From: Candidatus Viadribacter manganicus
GTDB lineage: Bacteria > Pseudomonadota > Alphaproteobacteria > Caulobacterales > Aquidulcibacteraceae
Direction: 5' to 3'
DNA length: 64,000 nt
NCBI RefSeq assembly: GCF_001679665.1
Contig: NZ_CP013244.1
Location: forward strand, 806,001-870,000
Under the pieces are notes generated by a model, which ran no database searches, was not told where the DNA came from, and saw nothing but the letters and a program-made list of their open reading frames with translations. A program made the position numbers and the translations under genes. This document shows positions 16,697 to 25,347 of the stretch, one piece after another. Position 1 is the stretch's first letter. Each line of letters opens with the position of its first letter.

Positions 16697-17335
16697 GTGG
16701 CGGATTCAAGTGGCCCGGCAGCGGGGCAAGCCGGTGGCGCTGAGGCTCAACAAGGCGAGCCGATCGTCATCAAGAAGTACGCCAACCGGCGCCTCTACAA
16801 CACCGGCGAGAGCAAGTACGTCACGCTCGACGACCTCTCCGAGATGGTTCGCGCGAACACCGATTTTATCGTGCTCGACGCCAAGAGTGGCGAAGACATC
16901 ACCCGCTCAGTGTTGACCCAGATCATCTTCGAACAAGAGAGCAAAGGTCAGAGCATGTTGCCGGTGCAGTTCCTGCGCCGCCTCATTCGCTTCTACGGCG
17001 ACCAGATGCAGGGCTTCCTTCCCCCCTATCTCGAGATGAGCATGGAAAGCTTCTCGAAGGCGCAAGAGCAGATGCGCGAGAACATGTCGCGCACGTTTGG
17101 CGCCGCAACGCCGATGGCCGCGTTCGAAGAGCAAACGCAACGTAACATGGCGCTGTTTCAGCAGGCCATGAAGGTCTGGGCGCCGTTCGCCGCCGGTTCC
17201 GTGCCCGGAATGCCGGGCATGACGCCGCCAAAGGCAAATGCGGCCGACGAGGAAGACAAGGACGAGCAACTCGCTGAACTGCGCCGCCAGATGGAAGCGA
17301 TGCAAAAGCAGCTCGACCTGATGGCAAAGCGCTAA
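16697..17335 (+). CDS. phaR: Polyhydroxyalkanoate synthesis repressor PhaR
   Basis: DNA- and PHA-binding repressor that controls phasin and PHA biosynthesis genes. About 212 residues from a GTG at 16697, chosen because AGAGGGA lies eight bases upstream; a TTG at 16661 is in frame. The PHB/PHA accumulation regulator DNA-binding domain is IVIKKYANRRLYNTGESKYV with TLDDLSEMVR, then the accumulation-regulator repeat ITRSVLTQIIFEQESKGQSM. The C-terminus has a coiled coil (EDKDEQLAELRRQMEAMQKQ). The intergenic region shared with phaA has TTGC-rich runs (around 16583 and 16612) that could be operator sites; this is unproven. Confidence 0.92.
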   Translation: MADSSGPAAGQAGGAEAQQGEPIVIKKYANRRLYNTGESKYVTLDDLSEMVRANTDFIVLDAKSGEDITRSVLTQIIFEQESKGQSMLPVQFLRRLIRFYGDQMQGFLPPYLEMSMESFSKAQEQMRENMSRTFGAATPMAAFEEQTQRNMALFQQAMKVWAPFAAGSVPGMPGMTPPKANAADEEDKDEQLAELRRQMEAMQKQLDLMAKR

Positions 17336-17411
17336 TCGCAACCAACAGCGTGGGTCATTCGAACAAGATTGGGTTCAGGTTGGCGGCTTTGCCGACATCT
17401 CACACCAGATA

Positions 17412-17615
17412 GTGCGCGTGCAGCAGATTGTGCCTGACTGGCGTCACTTCGCCGAAGGCGCAATCTATGGCAATCCGATGATCGCGGACATTCAAGCCAG
17501 CAAAATCGTGAAGGCTGACGACATGGTCGATGCTATGGTCTCTGAGCTCGAAAGGCAGCTCGGCTCAGCGTCGGCAAGACTGCCGCTTGAAGCGACAGTC
17601 TACACAGCGCGCTGA
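17412..17615 (+). CDS. Orphan short frame, possible gene remnant
   Basis: A 67-codon frame from a GTG at 17412; the open frame continues upstream through 17336 without a start. The composition looks coding (VPDWRHFAEGAIYGNPMIAD, then a helix ADDMVDAMVSELERQL), but there is no ribosome-binding site and no family I recognise. It may be the C-terminal end of a lost gene between phaR and a methyltransferase gene. Low confidence. Confidence 0.25.
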   Translation: MRVQQIVPDWRHFAEGAIYGNPMIADIQASKIVKADDMVDAMVSELERQLGSASARLPLEATVYTAR

Positions 17616-17625
17616 GCCTGCTGCG

Positions 17626-18441
17626 TTAGCGCCGCGACACGGTAACGCGAAGGAACGTCGCCGGAATACTAGCGGCGTCCGTGCGACCGCTCTTGTTCTG
17701 CGCTTCAAACAACGCCTCAAGTTCGGCGCACAGATCATCGGCTTTGCCGTTCTTCTCTGCGGCTTCAAACGCATTCATCGTCGGTCCGTAGAAGGTGCGG
17801 AACTCATTGACGAACGCCTTTGGCGGGCCGGCGAAATTGAATATGTAGGTCTGGCGTTCGCATTTAATGTCTTCGGGCAAAACACCCGCTGCGCCAAACC
17901 GCTCCGTGACGTTCGCGTCTAGCCCCCACGTCACGGGACTGACGAAGCCTTCCGGCGGCGGCGGCGTGTATGCAGCACTGATCTTCAAAATCTGCGCCAC
18001 CAACGTCGGATCGCCGGGGATCCAATTGCCCATCACGATGCGCCCACCGGGCTTTGTAACGCGCACCATTTCCTTGGCGACATCGAAGGGCTTTGGCGCA
18101 AACATCGCGCCGAAAATCGAAACCAGCAGATCGAATGATTTGTCGGAAATGCCTTCCAAGTTGCAGGCGTCGCCTTCTTGGAAGCGGAGATTGGAAAGCC
18201 CCGCCGCCTTGGCGCGCGCATTGCCCGCTGCGACGAGATTGGCGGCGATATCGACGCCAAGCACGTCAGCGCCGCGCCGCGCCGATGGCAAAGCCGTGGT
18301 GCCGTCGCCACAGCCTAGATCAAGCACTTTCATCCCGGGTTTGACGCCGAGACTTTCAATAAGCTCATCGCCGCTTTCACGCATGGTCGCAGCCAGACGG
18401 GTGAAGTCGCCTTTTTCCCAGAGCGCCTTATTCGGATTCAT
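17626..18441 (-). CDS. Class I SAM-dependent methyltransferase
   Basis: Cytoplasmic methyltransferase of the UbiE/Methyltransf_11 type, 271 residues. Motif I is MKVLDLGCGDGTTALPSARR, followed by the acidic end of strand 2 (VLGVDIAANLV), motif II region SFDLLVSIFGAMFAPKP and the post-strand VRVTKPGGRIVMGNWIPGD. The C-terminal third binds substrate and is divergent; substrate unknown. GAGAGGTG precedes the ATG. It is followed at 18512 by the amidase gene in the same direction as its upstream neighbour. Confidence 0.85.
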   Translation of the reverse strand: MNPNKALWEKGDFTRLAATMRESGDELIESLGVKPGMKVLDLGCGDGTTALPSARRGADVLGVDIAANLVAAGNARAKAAGLSNLRFQEGDACNLEGISDKSFDLLVSIFGAMFAPKPFDVAKEMVRVTKPGGRIVMGNWIPGDPTLVAQILKISAAYTPPPPEGFVSPVTWGLDANVTERFGAAGVLPEDIKCERQTYIFNFAGPPKAFVNEFRTFYGPTMNAFEAAEKNGKADDLCAELEALFEAQNKSGRTDAASIPATFLRVTVSRR

Positions 18442-18511
18442 GTCGCACCTCTCTCGTGACCGACTTTCAGCACTTACGAACCCTGGCTGGCGTGCCCCGC
18501 GTCACAAGGCA

Positions 18512-19936
18512 TCAATTCCAGATCGGCGGCTTACGTTGCCCCCAAGGCATTTCCTTCTCGAGTTGCCCAGCGAGCCTGAACAGCGTCGCCTCATCGGCGT
18601 AGCGCGCGGTGAACATCATACCAATCGGCAAGCCGCTTGCGCTGTGATGCAGCGGTAGCGACATCGAGGGTTGGCCGGTCATGTTGAACGGCGGCGTGAA
18701 GCCGAAAGTTTGCGCCTGACGGCGATCGAACTCTTTGAGATCATCCATCAACGTATCGAGGAAATCGACGCGCGGCACATTTGTACCGAGTACTGGCGTC
18801 AGCCAAACATCCCAGGTCTCGAACTTCTGCAGAATTTGCCGGTTCATGATGCGCAATTGCTGCCAACCCCAGCCAGCATCCTGCGCCGTAAGCTTCTTGC
18901 CGGCCTCGTAACCACGGCGCGCCAAGCCTTCGAGTTCATCATCGCCCGGCTCGCGGCCTTTTACTTCAATCCACCGTTTGATGCTCGCCGAGAAGTTCGC
19001 GGCGGAGACAAAGCCCTGTGCGCGATAGAGCTGGCGATAGTCGATGCCTAGTCCTTCTTCGTGCACGTCGTGACCTAAGCCGCCTAAAGTCTCGGCGGTT
19101 TGCTCCAAGGCTGCGCGGATTTCTGGATCAATCGGCTTGCCGCTCGGCGTCTCGCTCGAAAACGCGATCTTGAGTTTGCCAGGCGCGCGCGTGACCTCTT
19201 CAAGATACGGGCGCTCTTTGGCGGGATATGCGAACGGGCTCGCCGGCTCTGGATACCCGGTCGCATCCAACATCGCGGCGCTGTCGCGCACGCTGCGCGA
19301 GACGACGTGATCGACGCTAAATCCGATCGCTCGATCGGTGTCGTGCTGACCGTTCGGATTGCGGTCGCGCGTAACCTTAAGCCCAACCAGACCGCAGCAG
19401 GCCGCCGGAATGCGAATGGAGCCCAAGCCGTCACTGGCGTGCGCCAAAGGCACAATCCCCGCGGCGACGGCGGACGCGGCCCCGCCTGAGGAGCCACCAG
19501 AAATGTGATCCGGATTCCAGGGATTGCGGCAGGGGCCGAGCAACGCCGAGGTCGTCACGCCGGGAATGCCAAACTCCGGCGTGTTGGTTTTACCCGCCAG
19601 CACAACGCCCGACGCGCGGTAGCGTTTTGTGAGTTCACTATCTTCGGTGTCAGCCGCAACTTGCGCGAACCGGCTGGCGCTGGTGCGCGGCCAGTTCTTA
19701 ACGCGGACGCCGAGATCCTTGATCAGAAACGGCACGCCCTTGAATGGCCCGTCCGGCAATGCGCCTGCCGCAATGGCGCGCGCCTCATCGTAGGCGGTGT
19801 GAACGACGGCGTTGAGTTTGGGATTGTGACGCTCGATCCGCTCAATCGCGGCCTCAAGAAGCTCGCCAGGCGTGACGTCCCGGTTGCGAACGAGTTCAGC
19901 CAGTCCGAGCCCATCATAATCCGCAAAGTCCCGCAT
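18512..19936 (-). CDS. Amidase signature family hydrolase
   Basis: Hydrolyses an amide bond using a Ser-cisSer-Lys triad. About 474 residues. The lysine is in [15 protein letters not shown], the Gly/Ser-rich signature is [14 protein letters not shown], and the nucleophile region is [20 protein letters not shown]. The C-terminus has [20 protein letters not shown], which is typical of GatA/NylA-like enzymes. The protein lacks the GatB/GatC context of a glutamyl-tRNA amidotransferase. Two in-frame ATGs exist at 19948 and 19936; the second has GGAGG five bases upstream. Substrate unknown. Confidence 0.9.
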   Translation of the reverse strand: MRDFADYDGLGLAELVRNRDVTPGELLEAAIERIERHNPKLNAVVHTAYDEARAIAAGALPDGPFKGVPFLIKDLGVRVKNWPRTSASRFAQVAADTEDSELTKRYRASGVVLAGKTNTPEFGIPGVTTSALLGPCRNPWNPDHISGGSSGGAASAVAAGIVPLAHASDGLGSIRIPAACCGLVGLKVTRDRNPNGQHDTDRAIGFSVDHVVSRSVRDSAAMLDATGYPEPASPFAYPAKERPYLEEVTRAPGKLKIAFSSETPSGKPIDPEIRAALEQTAETLGGLGHDVHEEGLGIDYRQLYRAQGFVSAANFSASIKRWIEVKGREPGDDELEGLARRGYEAGKKLTAQDAGWGWQQLRIMNRQILQKFETWDVWLTPVLGTNVPRVDFLDTLMDDLKEFDRRQAQTFGFTPPFNMTGQPSMSLPLHHSASGLPIGMMFTARYADEATLFRLAGQLEKEMPWGQRKPPIWN

Positions 19937-20006
19937 CCGCGCCTCCATCTTGGCTAACGCTAGCGGTTAATTTCGGTTTGGCACGTGAAATGCAGAATTC
20001 GCGAGC

Positions 20007-20240
20007 ATGAGCGCCACCCGCCCCGCGCCCGCCCTGGACGCCGACTTCGAAGAAGTCGGTGATCAACGGCGGACGGAACGCCGCGCCCGCGATCGCAGAG
20101 CGCCGCGCATGACGCTCGACCCCATGTTTGCCGCCACGCTTGTCAACCAAATCGCTCGTCGCGAAGAAGCGCCCGCATCTGGTTACGGCAGCCCATGGCG
20201 CGGCCCGCGCACCGGCATCATCGTAAACGTGCGCGCTTAA
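20007..20240 (+). CDS. Small basic protein, unknown function
   Basis: 77 residues, Arg-rich: DQRRTERRARDRRAPRMTLD, then PMFAATLVNQIARREE and a Gly/Pro-rich tail ending GIIVNVRA. No domain recognised. The gene starts divergently from the amidase and its stop lies two bases from the stop of the convergent regulator gene. Codon bias matches its neighbours, which argues that it is real. Confidence 0.55.
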   Translation: MSATRPAPALDADFEEVGDQRRTERRARDRRAPRMTLDPMFAATLVNQIARREEAPASGYGSPWRGPRTGIIVNVRA

Positions 20241-20242
20241 CT

Positions 20243-20578
20243 CTAGCCGACAGCTTTTTTCTTCGACGCTTCAAACTCGGCGAGCCAGGTATCGATCGCG
20301 TCTAGCCGCGCCTCAATACTCTGGATCCGATCGCCAGTGTCGGCGCCCGGCGCTGACTCACGCACAGCGACGCCGCTGCGGATCGTTACTTCAAGCAGAT
20401 CGGTCTCGAGCACGCGCGCGAACTCAGCGAGCTCTTCGGCTGACGGCGAACGCTCATTGCTGAAGATGCGATGCAATTCACCACGCTCGATGCCGGTCGC
20501 CACCGCCAGCCCGATGCGGTCCGTGCCGCGCGCAGCCAAGCGTTGATCGAACCAGTCCGCATCGAAGAAAAGCGCCAT
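20243..20578 (-). CDS. Helix-turn-helix protein (XRE-like)
   Basis: 111 residues. An N-terminal HTH reads WFDQRLAARGTDRIGLAVAT, GIERGELHRIFSNERSPSAE, ELAEFARVLETD, matching the five-helix phage-repressor fold (LxxRG... with GIxxxxLxxIxxxxR). A short coiled coil RIQSIEARLDAIDTWLAEF makes up the C-terminus, probably for dimerisation. Ligand and targets unknown. Confidence 0.7.
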   Translation of the reverse strand: MALFFDADWFDQRLAARGTDRIGLAVATGIERGELHRIFSNERSPSAEELAEFARVLETDLLEVTIRSGVAVRESAPGADTGDRIQSIEARLDAIDTWLAEFEASKKKAVG

Positions 20579-20730
20579 TCGTCACCCAAGCTCAAGCGAA
20601 CCATAGCCCGGCGCCGAACCTGCAGGTGGGCGTCGAGCTATGAGCGCATTCATCATCCCCCGATTCGGCCGTTGGCTCGACTTCACCATCGCTTTGGCCT
20701 TGGGAATGTGGTGCCTGTGAACGAAATAAA

Positions 20731-20763
20731 AGGCGGCGAGGTATCCCCCGCCGCCTCTCGTTA
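20731..20763 (-). terminator. Rho-independent terminator of the membrane-protein gene
   Basis: The inverted repeat AGGCGGCG/CGCCGCCT (20731-20738 and 20750-20757), read on the minus strand, is followed by TTTTATTT. It lies 18 nt past the stop of the gene at 20781-21221. Confidence 0.75.
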
Positions 20764-20780
20764 AATGACACTTTGCTGAA

Positions 20781-21221
20781 TTAGTGCTGACCCGCGAACT
20801 CCACGTCGCGGCGGGCCGAGATAATCGTAACCACAACGCCGGCCAGGACATCCAGCAGCGCCATAACCAGGATCACGAAGAACGTGCTGGTCGCGAATGC
20901 CGGATGCAGCAGAAATTCGACCAGGCAGATGATGAACACCAGCATCGACAGTGCGTGATTGAAAATCGCCGCGGTGCCGGTCGAGGTTGATTTCAAAAGC
21001 TCGATGAACAGCAAGATTAGCGCGAGCAATACGAGCACGTCGCCGAAGGCGATCGTCCATTCCGCACCAGAAGCCATCGGCATGCGGATCCACGCATCCT
21101 GCAAATGCTGACGAACCATCGCGCCGTCGCCATTATTGGCCGCCGTCGCGCCGAATGCCCAGATGTTGTACGTCAAGACCGGGATCAGGATCAGCGGAAA
21201 GACGTTGAAAATGGCCCCCAT
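20781..21221 (-). CDS. Four-helix membrane protein, unknown
   Basis: 146 residues. Helices are at VFPLILIPVLTYNIWAFGA, WTIAFGDVLVLLALILLFIE, ALSMLVFIICLVEFLLH and FFVILVMALLDVLAGVVVTI. Periplasmic loops are short. The ATG at 21221 has AGGGGAG five bases upstream; the longer frame reaching 21359 is unlikely. Similar proteins seem widespread in alphaproteobacteria, but I know no function. It lies 90 nt downstream of the GT2 gene. Confidence 0.75.
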   Translation of the reverse strand: MGAIFNVFPLILIPVLTYNIWAFGATAANNGDGAMVRQHLQDAWIRMPMASGAEWTIAFGDVLVLLALILLFIELLKSTSTGTAAIFNHALSMLVFIICLVEFLLHPAFATSTFFVILVMALLDVLAGVVVTIISARRDVEFAGQH

Positions 21222-21310
21222 GGGACTCCCCTGCTGTTGCGTGCGAGACCGACGCCCCCGCGTCGCCGCTGTTTGTAAAGCTAGTCGTTCACCCGGGTCG
21301 ACGCGATCGT

Positions 21311-22042
21311 TCATAATTCGTCCGCTCCCCCTGGCAAACGCGCCCGGCTTCTCAGCCACATAACGCCCCAGAGGTCCGTCATGTTCGCGGCCAATCTGCC
21401 GAGATTCGTGTATTTCGAGCTACCGACGCTCCGTTGTCGATGATTAACCTCCAAAAACTCGACTGCATAGCCTTCACGCAGCATCAGTGCGGCCATGAAA
21501 CGGTGCATGTGATCGAAGTACGGGAGGCGCAAAAAAGCTTCGCGTTTGAATACTTTGACACCTGAACCGCTATCGATTGCATTGTCCTTGAGGGCGGCGC
21601 GGCGGATCGAATTGGCGATCTGAGACGCAGTTCGCTTGCTCCAATTGTCCTGCCGCTTGAGGCGGTTTCCTGCTACCATCCCCAAATCCGACGGCGCTTG
21701 GGGGCGCGTGAGCTTGGCCAGAAGTTTTGGCAAATCGGCAGGATCGTTTTGGCCATCGCCATCCAGAGTGCCCACAACCGGCGCACGCGCCGCAATGACA
21801 CCGGTGCGTACGGCTCGGCTTTGGCCAGCGTTGCTGCGATGGCCAAGCAAGCGCAGCGCGGGCAATTCCGCTTTAAGCGCAGCAAGCTCAGCACGTGTGC
21901 CGTCACGGCTGGCGTCATCCACGAAAATCATTTCGTAGCTGCGTCCATCGAGGACTGCCGCGATCTCGCGCGCGAGGTTTGCGGCGTTACCCTCCTCGTT
22001 CATCACGGGAACGACCACGCTAAATTCGATACTCTCGGCCAA
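21311..22042 (-). CDS. GT2 glycosyltransferase (dolichol-phosphate mannosyltransferase-like)
   Basis: Family 2 glycosyltransferase transferring a sugar from an NDP donor, probably to a polyprenyl phosphate. About 243 residues from a TTG at 22042 with GGGG upstream; the frame is open to 22165, which would overlap the divergent GT39 gene. FSVVVPVMNEEGNAANLARE begins the Rossmann-like domain, then MIFVDDASRDGT, LLGHRSNAGQSRAVRTG and the metal-binding GTLDGDGQNDP. No C-terminal membrane helices, so it resembles soluble DPM1/ArnC-like enzymes. The GT39 gene next door could use the lipid-linked sugar it makes. Confidence 0.88.
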   Translation of the reverse strand: MAESIEFSVVVPVMNEEGNAANLAREIAAVLDGRSYEMIFVDDASRDGTRAELAALKAELPALRLLGHRSNAGQSRAVRTGVIAARAPVVGTLDGDGQNDPADLPKLLAKLTRPQAPSDLGMVAGNRLKRQDNWSKRTASQIANSIRRAALKDNAIDSGSGVKVFKREAFLRLPYFDHMHRFMAALMLREGYAVEFLEVNHRQRSVGSSKYTNLGRLAANMTDLWGVMWLRSRARLPGGADEL

Positions 22043-22163
22043 AAGGCGTCCCCGGCGCTTGAAAAGGCGGGGTCTCTTAGCCGCTCCTGGGCCATGAGGC
22101 GAGTAGGCGCACCCGCCAGGGCTGCAAAGCGTCACACTGATCGGCCAAAATGGCGATGTCCGC

Positions 22164-23909
22164 ATGACTTCTCCTGTTTCTCCCGCCCTGTTTGACCAGT
22201 TCGCCCGTGGCTGGCGCGGCTATGTGCTGATTGCGCTCATCGCGCTGACATCCGGCCTCATTGGCGCGGCGCGCGTACCAGTCACCGACATCGACGAAGC
22301 GCGCTTCGCGCAAGCGACGCGGCAGATGGTCGAGAGTGACGATTACATTCGCATTCGGGTTCAAGACGCCGAACGCAATCGCAAGCCTGTCGGCATCTAC
22401 TGGCTGCAGGCCGCTTCCGTGAATGCGATGCGCCCGTTCGTCGATCGACTAAACACGATCTGGCCCTATCGATTGCCTTCGGCGCTCGGACTGATGCTCG
22501 CGAGCTTGGCGACGCTGTGGGCCGGGACAAACTTGTTCGGCGCGCGCACGGGGTTTGTCGGCGCCGCGATCTTCGCTGTCGGCTTGCTCGCCGGCGTCGA
22601 GGGTATGCTCGCAAAGACCGACGCGGTGATGACCGGCTTCATCACGCTCGCGTTCGCTTCGCTCATACAATTGCGAACCGGCACGAAGCGTCCACGCCTT
22701 GTCGCGTTGCTCTTCTGGGCAGCGATCGGCTGCGGGATCATGATCAAAGGGCCATTGCCACCGCTCGCCGCCGGCATGACGCTCGCCGCACTCGCTTTCT
22801 GGGAAAAGCGCGCAAACTGGATGAAGCCGCTCGCGTTTTGGCCGGGGCCGCTGCTCGCGCTGGCAATCACGCTCCCATGGGCGATCTCAATCGGCGTCGT
22901 CACTGAAGGGCGCTTCTATTCCGAACTCTTATTGCGCGAGATCGGACCAAAGCTCGTTTCAGGCGGCGATCACCGTCACGGCGGCATTCCGGGCTACCAT
23001 TTGCTCTGGCTGCCGCTCCTCATCTTCCCCGCCACGTACGCTTTGCCCGCAGCGTTGCGCTTGGGCTGGAGCGCCATTCGCGCACCGCGCCAAGACAATG
23101 CGCACGCGCCCTTCCGCTTCCTCATTGCTTGGGCCGTTCCGATTTTCGCGTTCTTCGAACTGATGCCGGCAAAGCTCATCCACTATACGTTGCCCGCCTA
23201 TCCAGCGATCGCGCTGATGTGTGCGGCGGGACTCTTCGCCATGCGCGGCAAACGCTGGCGAACAACGCATCCTGCGGGCTTGGTCGCATTCGGCGTGTTC
23301 GGGGCGCTGATCGTGGCGCTGATGGCCGTCGTCTCGACGTTCATGCCGGGCTATCTGGCAGATGCCGGCGTACGCCGCGCTGTCGCTACCGCGCTGATCG
23401 GCGCAGGCACGCTCGCGGCCGCAATCGCCGGTCTCATCATGCTCCGACGCCCTACCGCGCGCGCGGCGATACTTGTCGCTTGCGCGCTGGTGCTTTCGTT
23501 CAGCTTACGTGGCCGCCTTCTCCCGGAAGCGCGCTCACTTTTCGTCAGCAACGAAGCCGCCGCCACGATGACACGCGCACGCCTGATGCCGCGCGAAGAT
23601 CAGAACTTCTGGATCGTCGGGTACGAACAACCAAGCATCATCTTCATGACGCGCACCTGGGTGCATCTGGTTGAAATCGAAGATCTTGCTGAAACGCCGA
23701 TCGCAGCCGGTGACGGCGTGATGCTCGAGGGGCGCGTACTCGAACAGGCGCAAACAGTGCTTCGTGCACAAGGCTTGGAATTTGAAGCGGCGGATCAGCC
23801 GGCGCAAGGCATGGCGATCGGACGCGGCGAATACATGACGCTCAACATTGGCCGCGTGCACGAGGCCGCTAGCGACGCGCCGGCGGGCGCCCGGCAATCA
23901 AATCCTTAA
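22164..23909 (+). CDS. GT39-type membrane glycosyltransferase (ArnT/PMT_2 family)
   Basis: 581 residues with about twelve membrane helices; uses polyprenyl-phosphate-linked sugar to glycosylate lipid or protein at the periplasmic face. The first periplasmic loop has VTDIDEARFAQATRQMVES with the conserved acidic DE pair, followed by NRKPVGIYWLQA. KTDAVMTGFITLAFASL and MIKGPLPPLAAGM are family segments, and the final ~100 residues form a soluble periplasmic domain. It is divergent from a GT2 gene and its last 41 nt overlap the convergent GT2 gene downstream. Confidence 0.9.
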   Translation: MTSPVSPALFDQFARGWRGYVLIALIALTSGLIGAARVPVTDIDEARFAQATRQMVESDDYIRIRVQDAERNRKPVGIYWLQAASVNAMRPFVDRLNTIWPYRLPSALGLMLASLATLWAGTNLFGARTGFVGAAIFAVGLLAGVEGMLAKTDAVMTGFITLAFASLIQLRTGTKRPRLVALLFWAAIGCGIMIKGPLPPLAAGMTLAALAFWEKRANWMKPLAFWPGPLLALAITLPWAISIGVVTEGRFYSELLLREIGPKLVSGGDHRHGGIPGYHLLWLPLLIFPATYALPAALRLGWSAIRAPRQDNAHAPFRFLIAWAVPIFAFFELMPAKLIHYTLPAYPAIALMCAAGLFAMRGKRWRTTHPAGLVAFGVFGALIVALMAVVSTFMPGYLADAGVRRAVATALIGAGTLAAAIAGLIMLRRPTARAAILVACALVLSFSLRGRLLPEARSLFVSNEAAATMTRARLMPREDQNFWIVGYEQPSIIFMTRTWVHLVEIEDLAETPIAAGDGVMLEGRVLEQAQTVLRAQGLEFEAADQPAQGMAIGRGEYMTLNIGRVHEAASDAPAGARQSNP

Positions 23910-24699
23910 GCGCCAACAGCGTCGCCAGCGCCGGCCCAGCGACGCGCGCGAAGGCTTTTTCAATCGGCGTCTCGGCGCTCTTCACCGCAAACCTGGTCAG
24001 CCCCTGCACCTTCCGGCTCTTGCGCGCCTGCGCATATTCGAACTGCACGCCTGAAGCATCGGGCTGAAAAAGGACGCTACCGCCAGCAAGCGCCGCGCGG
24101 CGGCAAAGGTCGAGGTCGGCATAGTCGGTGTCGAATTGCTCATCGAAACCGTTAAGTTCGTTGAAATCGCCACGCGGGATAAGCATGAGCGCACCGGAAA
24201 CGGCGCCAACCTTCGCCGCATCATCCCCCTTGCGCAGTGGGCGCGCCGGCCACTCCACCGCAACGGCGATGGCCGAGAACGTGTTCAGAGCACCCGTACG
24301 CGCGGCTTGGCGTTCGCGCCCTTCAAGATCAAGCAAACGCCCGCCAACGATCCAAGGCTGCTGGGCGCCGCCGCCAGCGGCCGCGAGACGGGCAACCGCG
24401 CCGCGCTGCAACACAACGTCCGCATTCAAAAACAAGAGCCAGCGCCCGCGCGCTTCGGCGGCGCCGACATTACCCGCAGCAGCCAAACTCAAACTCGGAT
24501 CGGCCCGCACGACGCGAACGTCACGGCGGTCCGCTTCAAACGCCCGCAATGTCGATGAAATGTTTTCGGGGTTGTCGTGATCGACGACGATAAGCTCGTC
24601 GATCCAGTCTTCCGCCAACGCGCTGCGCAAACACAGATCGAGCGGCGCACGACCGGACGAATTGGCGCGAACCTTATGTGCGACGACGATGGCCGATAC
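23869..24699 (-). CDS. GT2 family glycosyltransferase (rhamnosyltransferase-like)
   Basis: Cytoplasmic family 2 glycosyltransferase, about 276 residues. VSAIVVAHKVRANSSGRAP starts the fold; ELIVVDHDNPENISSTL, SLAAAGNVGAAEARGRWLLF and FLNADVVLQRG (DXD-like NAD) follow, and the acceptor-domain loop has GFDEQFDTDYADLDLCRR. This layout is close to dTDP-rhamnosyl transferases. I take the GTG at 24699; a TTG at 24771 gives 24 extra residues with no clear ribosome-binding site. Its end overlaps the GT39 gene. Confidence 0.85.
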   Translation of the reverse strand, partial: VSAIVVAHKVRANSSGRAPLDLCLRSALAEDWIDELIVVDHDNPENISSTLRAFEADRRDVRVVRADPSLSLAAAGNVGAAEARGRWLLFLNADVVLQRGAVARLAAAGGGAQQPWIVGGRLLDLEGRERQAARTGALNTFSAIAVAVEWPARPLRKGDDAAKVGAVSGALMLIPRGDFNELNGFDEQFDTDYADLDLCRRAALAGGSVLFQPDASGVQFEYAQARKSRKVQGLTRFAVKSAETPIEKAFARVAGPALATLLALKDLIAGRPPARR

Positions 24700-24785
24700 A
24701 CGCGGCTCTAACGTAGCAGACGTCGACCGTGCGCGTGATGGATGCCTATCCAACGCCTTCTCCGCCCCCAATACCCACAGCTATC

Positions 24786-24835
24786 CTGGATGGTGGCGGC
24801 GGCGTCTGTAAAGACGCCAGGAGACTGCAATCCAG
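24786..24835. other. Nested inverted repeats in the GT2-globin gap
   Basis: An inner perfect 7-bp stem GGCGTCT/AGACGCC with GTAA loop (24801-24818) is nested in an outer pair CTGGAT/ATCCAG (24786-24791, 24830-24835). It could be an RNA structure, a terminator relic or chance. No T-run. Confidence 0.3.
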
Positions 24836-24920
24836 AGGAGCGCTCATTACGCCCTGAGATCGGGAGCGACGCGCCCGGCTGCAAGTTACCCAGCGCCGCA
24901 CTGCAAATCCTGGCATTTTC

Positions 24921-25347
24921 GCAAAAATCGACCGCGCTCAGATAGGTCTAGTGCAAACCTCGTTCGCACGTGCGGCAAAGCTTAGGCCATAGGTAGCGGC
25001 CACATTTTACAGCGAATTGTTCGCGATCGAGCCCAGCCTTCGGACCCTCTGGTCGTCCAGGGCGAGAAGCTCATGACCATGCTGGGCCAAATCGTGAGCG
25101 GCCTCGAGGAGCCCGAAACCATTCTCCCAACGGCGCGCGAGCTGGCCGTGCGTCACGTTTCGTACGGTGTCGAGGCGCATCACTACGCCATGGTCGGCAC
25201 GGCCCTGATGCGGACGCTGCGCCACGAGCTTGGCGCCCACTTCACGCCAGAAGCTCGCCAGAAGCTCGCGCCGCTTGGGCGGTCGCCCACCAGATGCTGT
25301 CGGATGTTATGCGCGAGGCGGCTTACGGCGCCCCGCGCACAGTCTAA
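24921..25347 (+). pseudogene. Decayed globin gene (haemoglobin-like)
   Basis: Three frames together rebuild a single-domain bacterial globin. Frame one reads QIGLVQTSFARAAKLRP, stops at a TAG at 24990-24992, then continues ATFYSELFAIEPSLRTLW. A frame change near 25046-25063 leads into GEKLMTMLGQIVSGLEE and the proximal-histidine segment RHVSYGVEAHHYAMVG. A second frame change near 25270 gives the final helix AWAVAHQMLSDVMREAAYGA and a TAA at 25345. No start codon is clear. The stop and two frame changes mean it cannot make a full globin. It abuts the thrS stop on the other strand. Confidence 0.85.

Noticed and set aside
24786..24835. Small RNA gene in the GT2-globin gap
   Set aside because: Stems are short and there is no promoter or terminator signal; reported only as an inverted repeat with low confidence.
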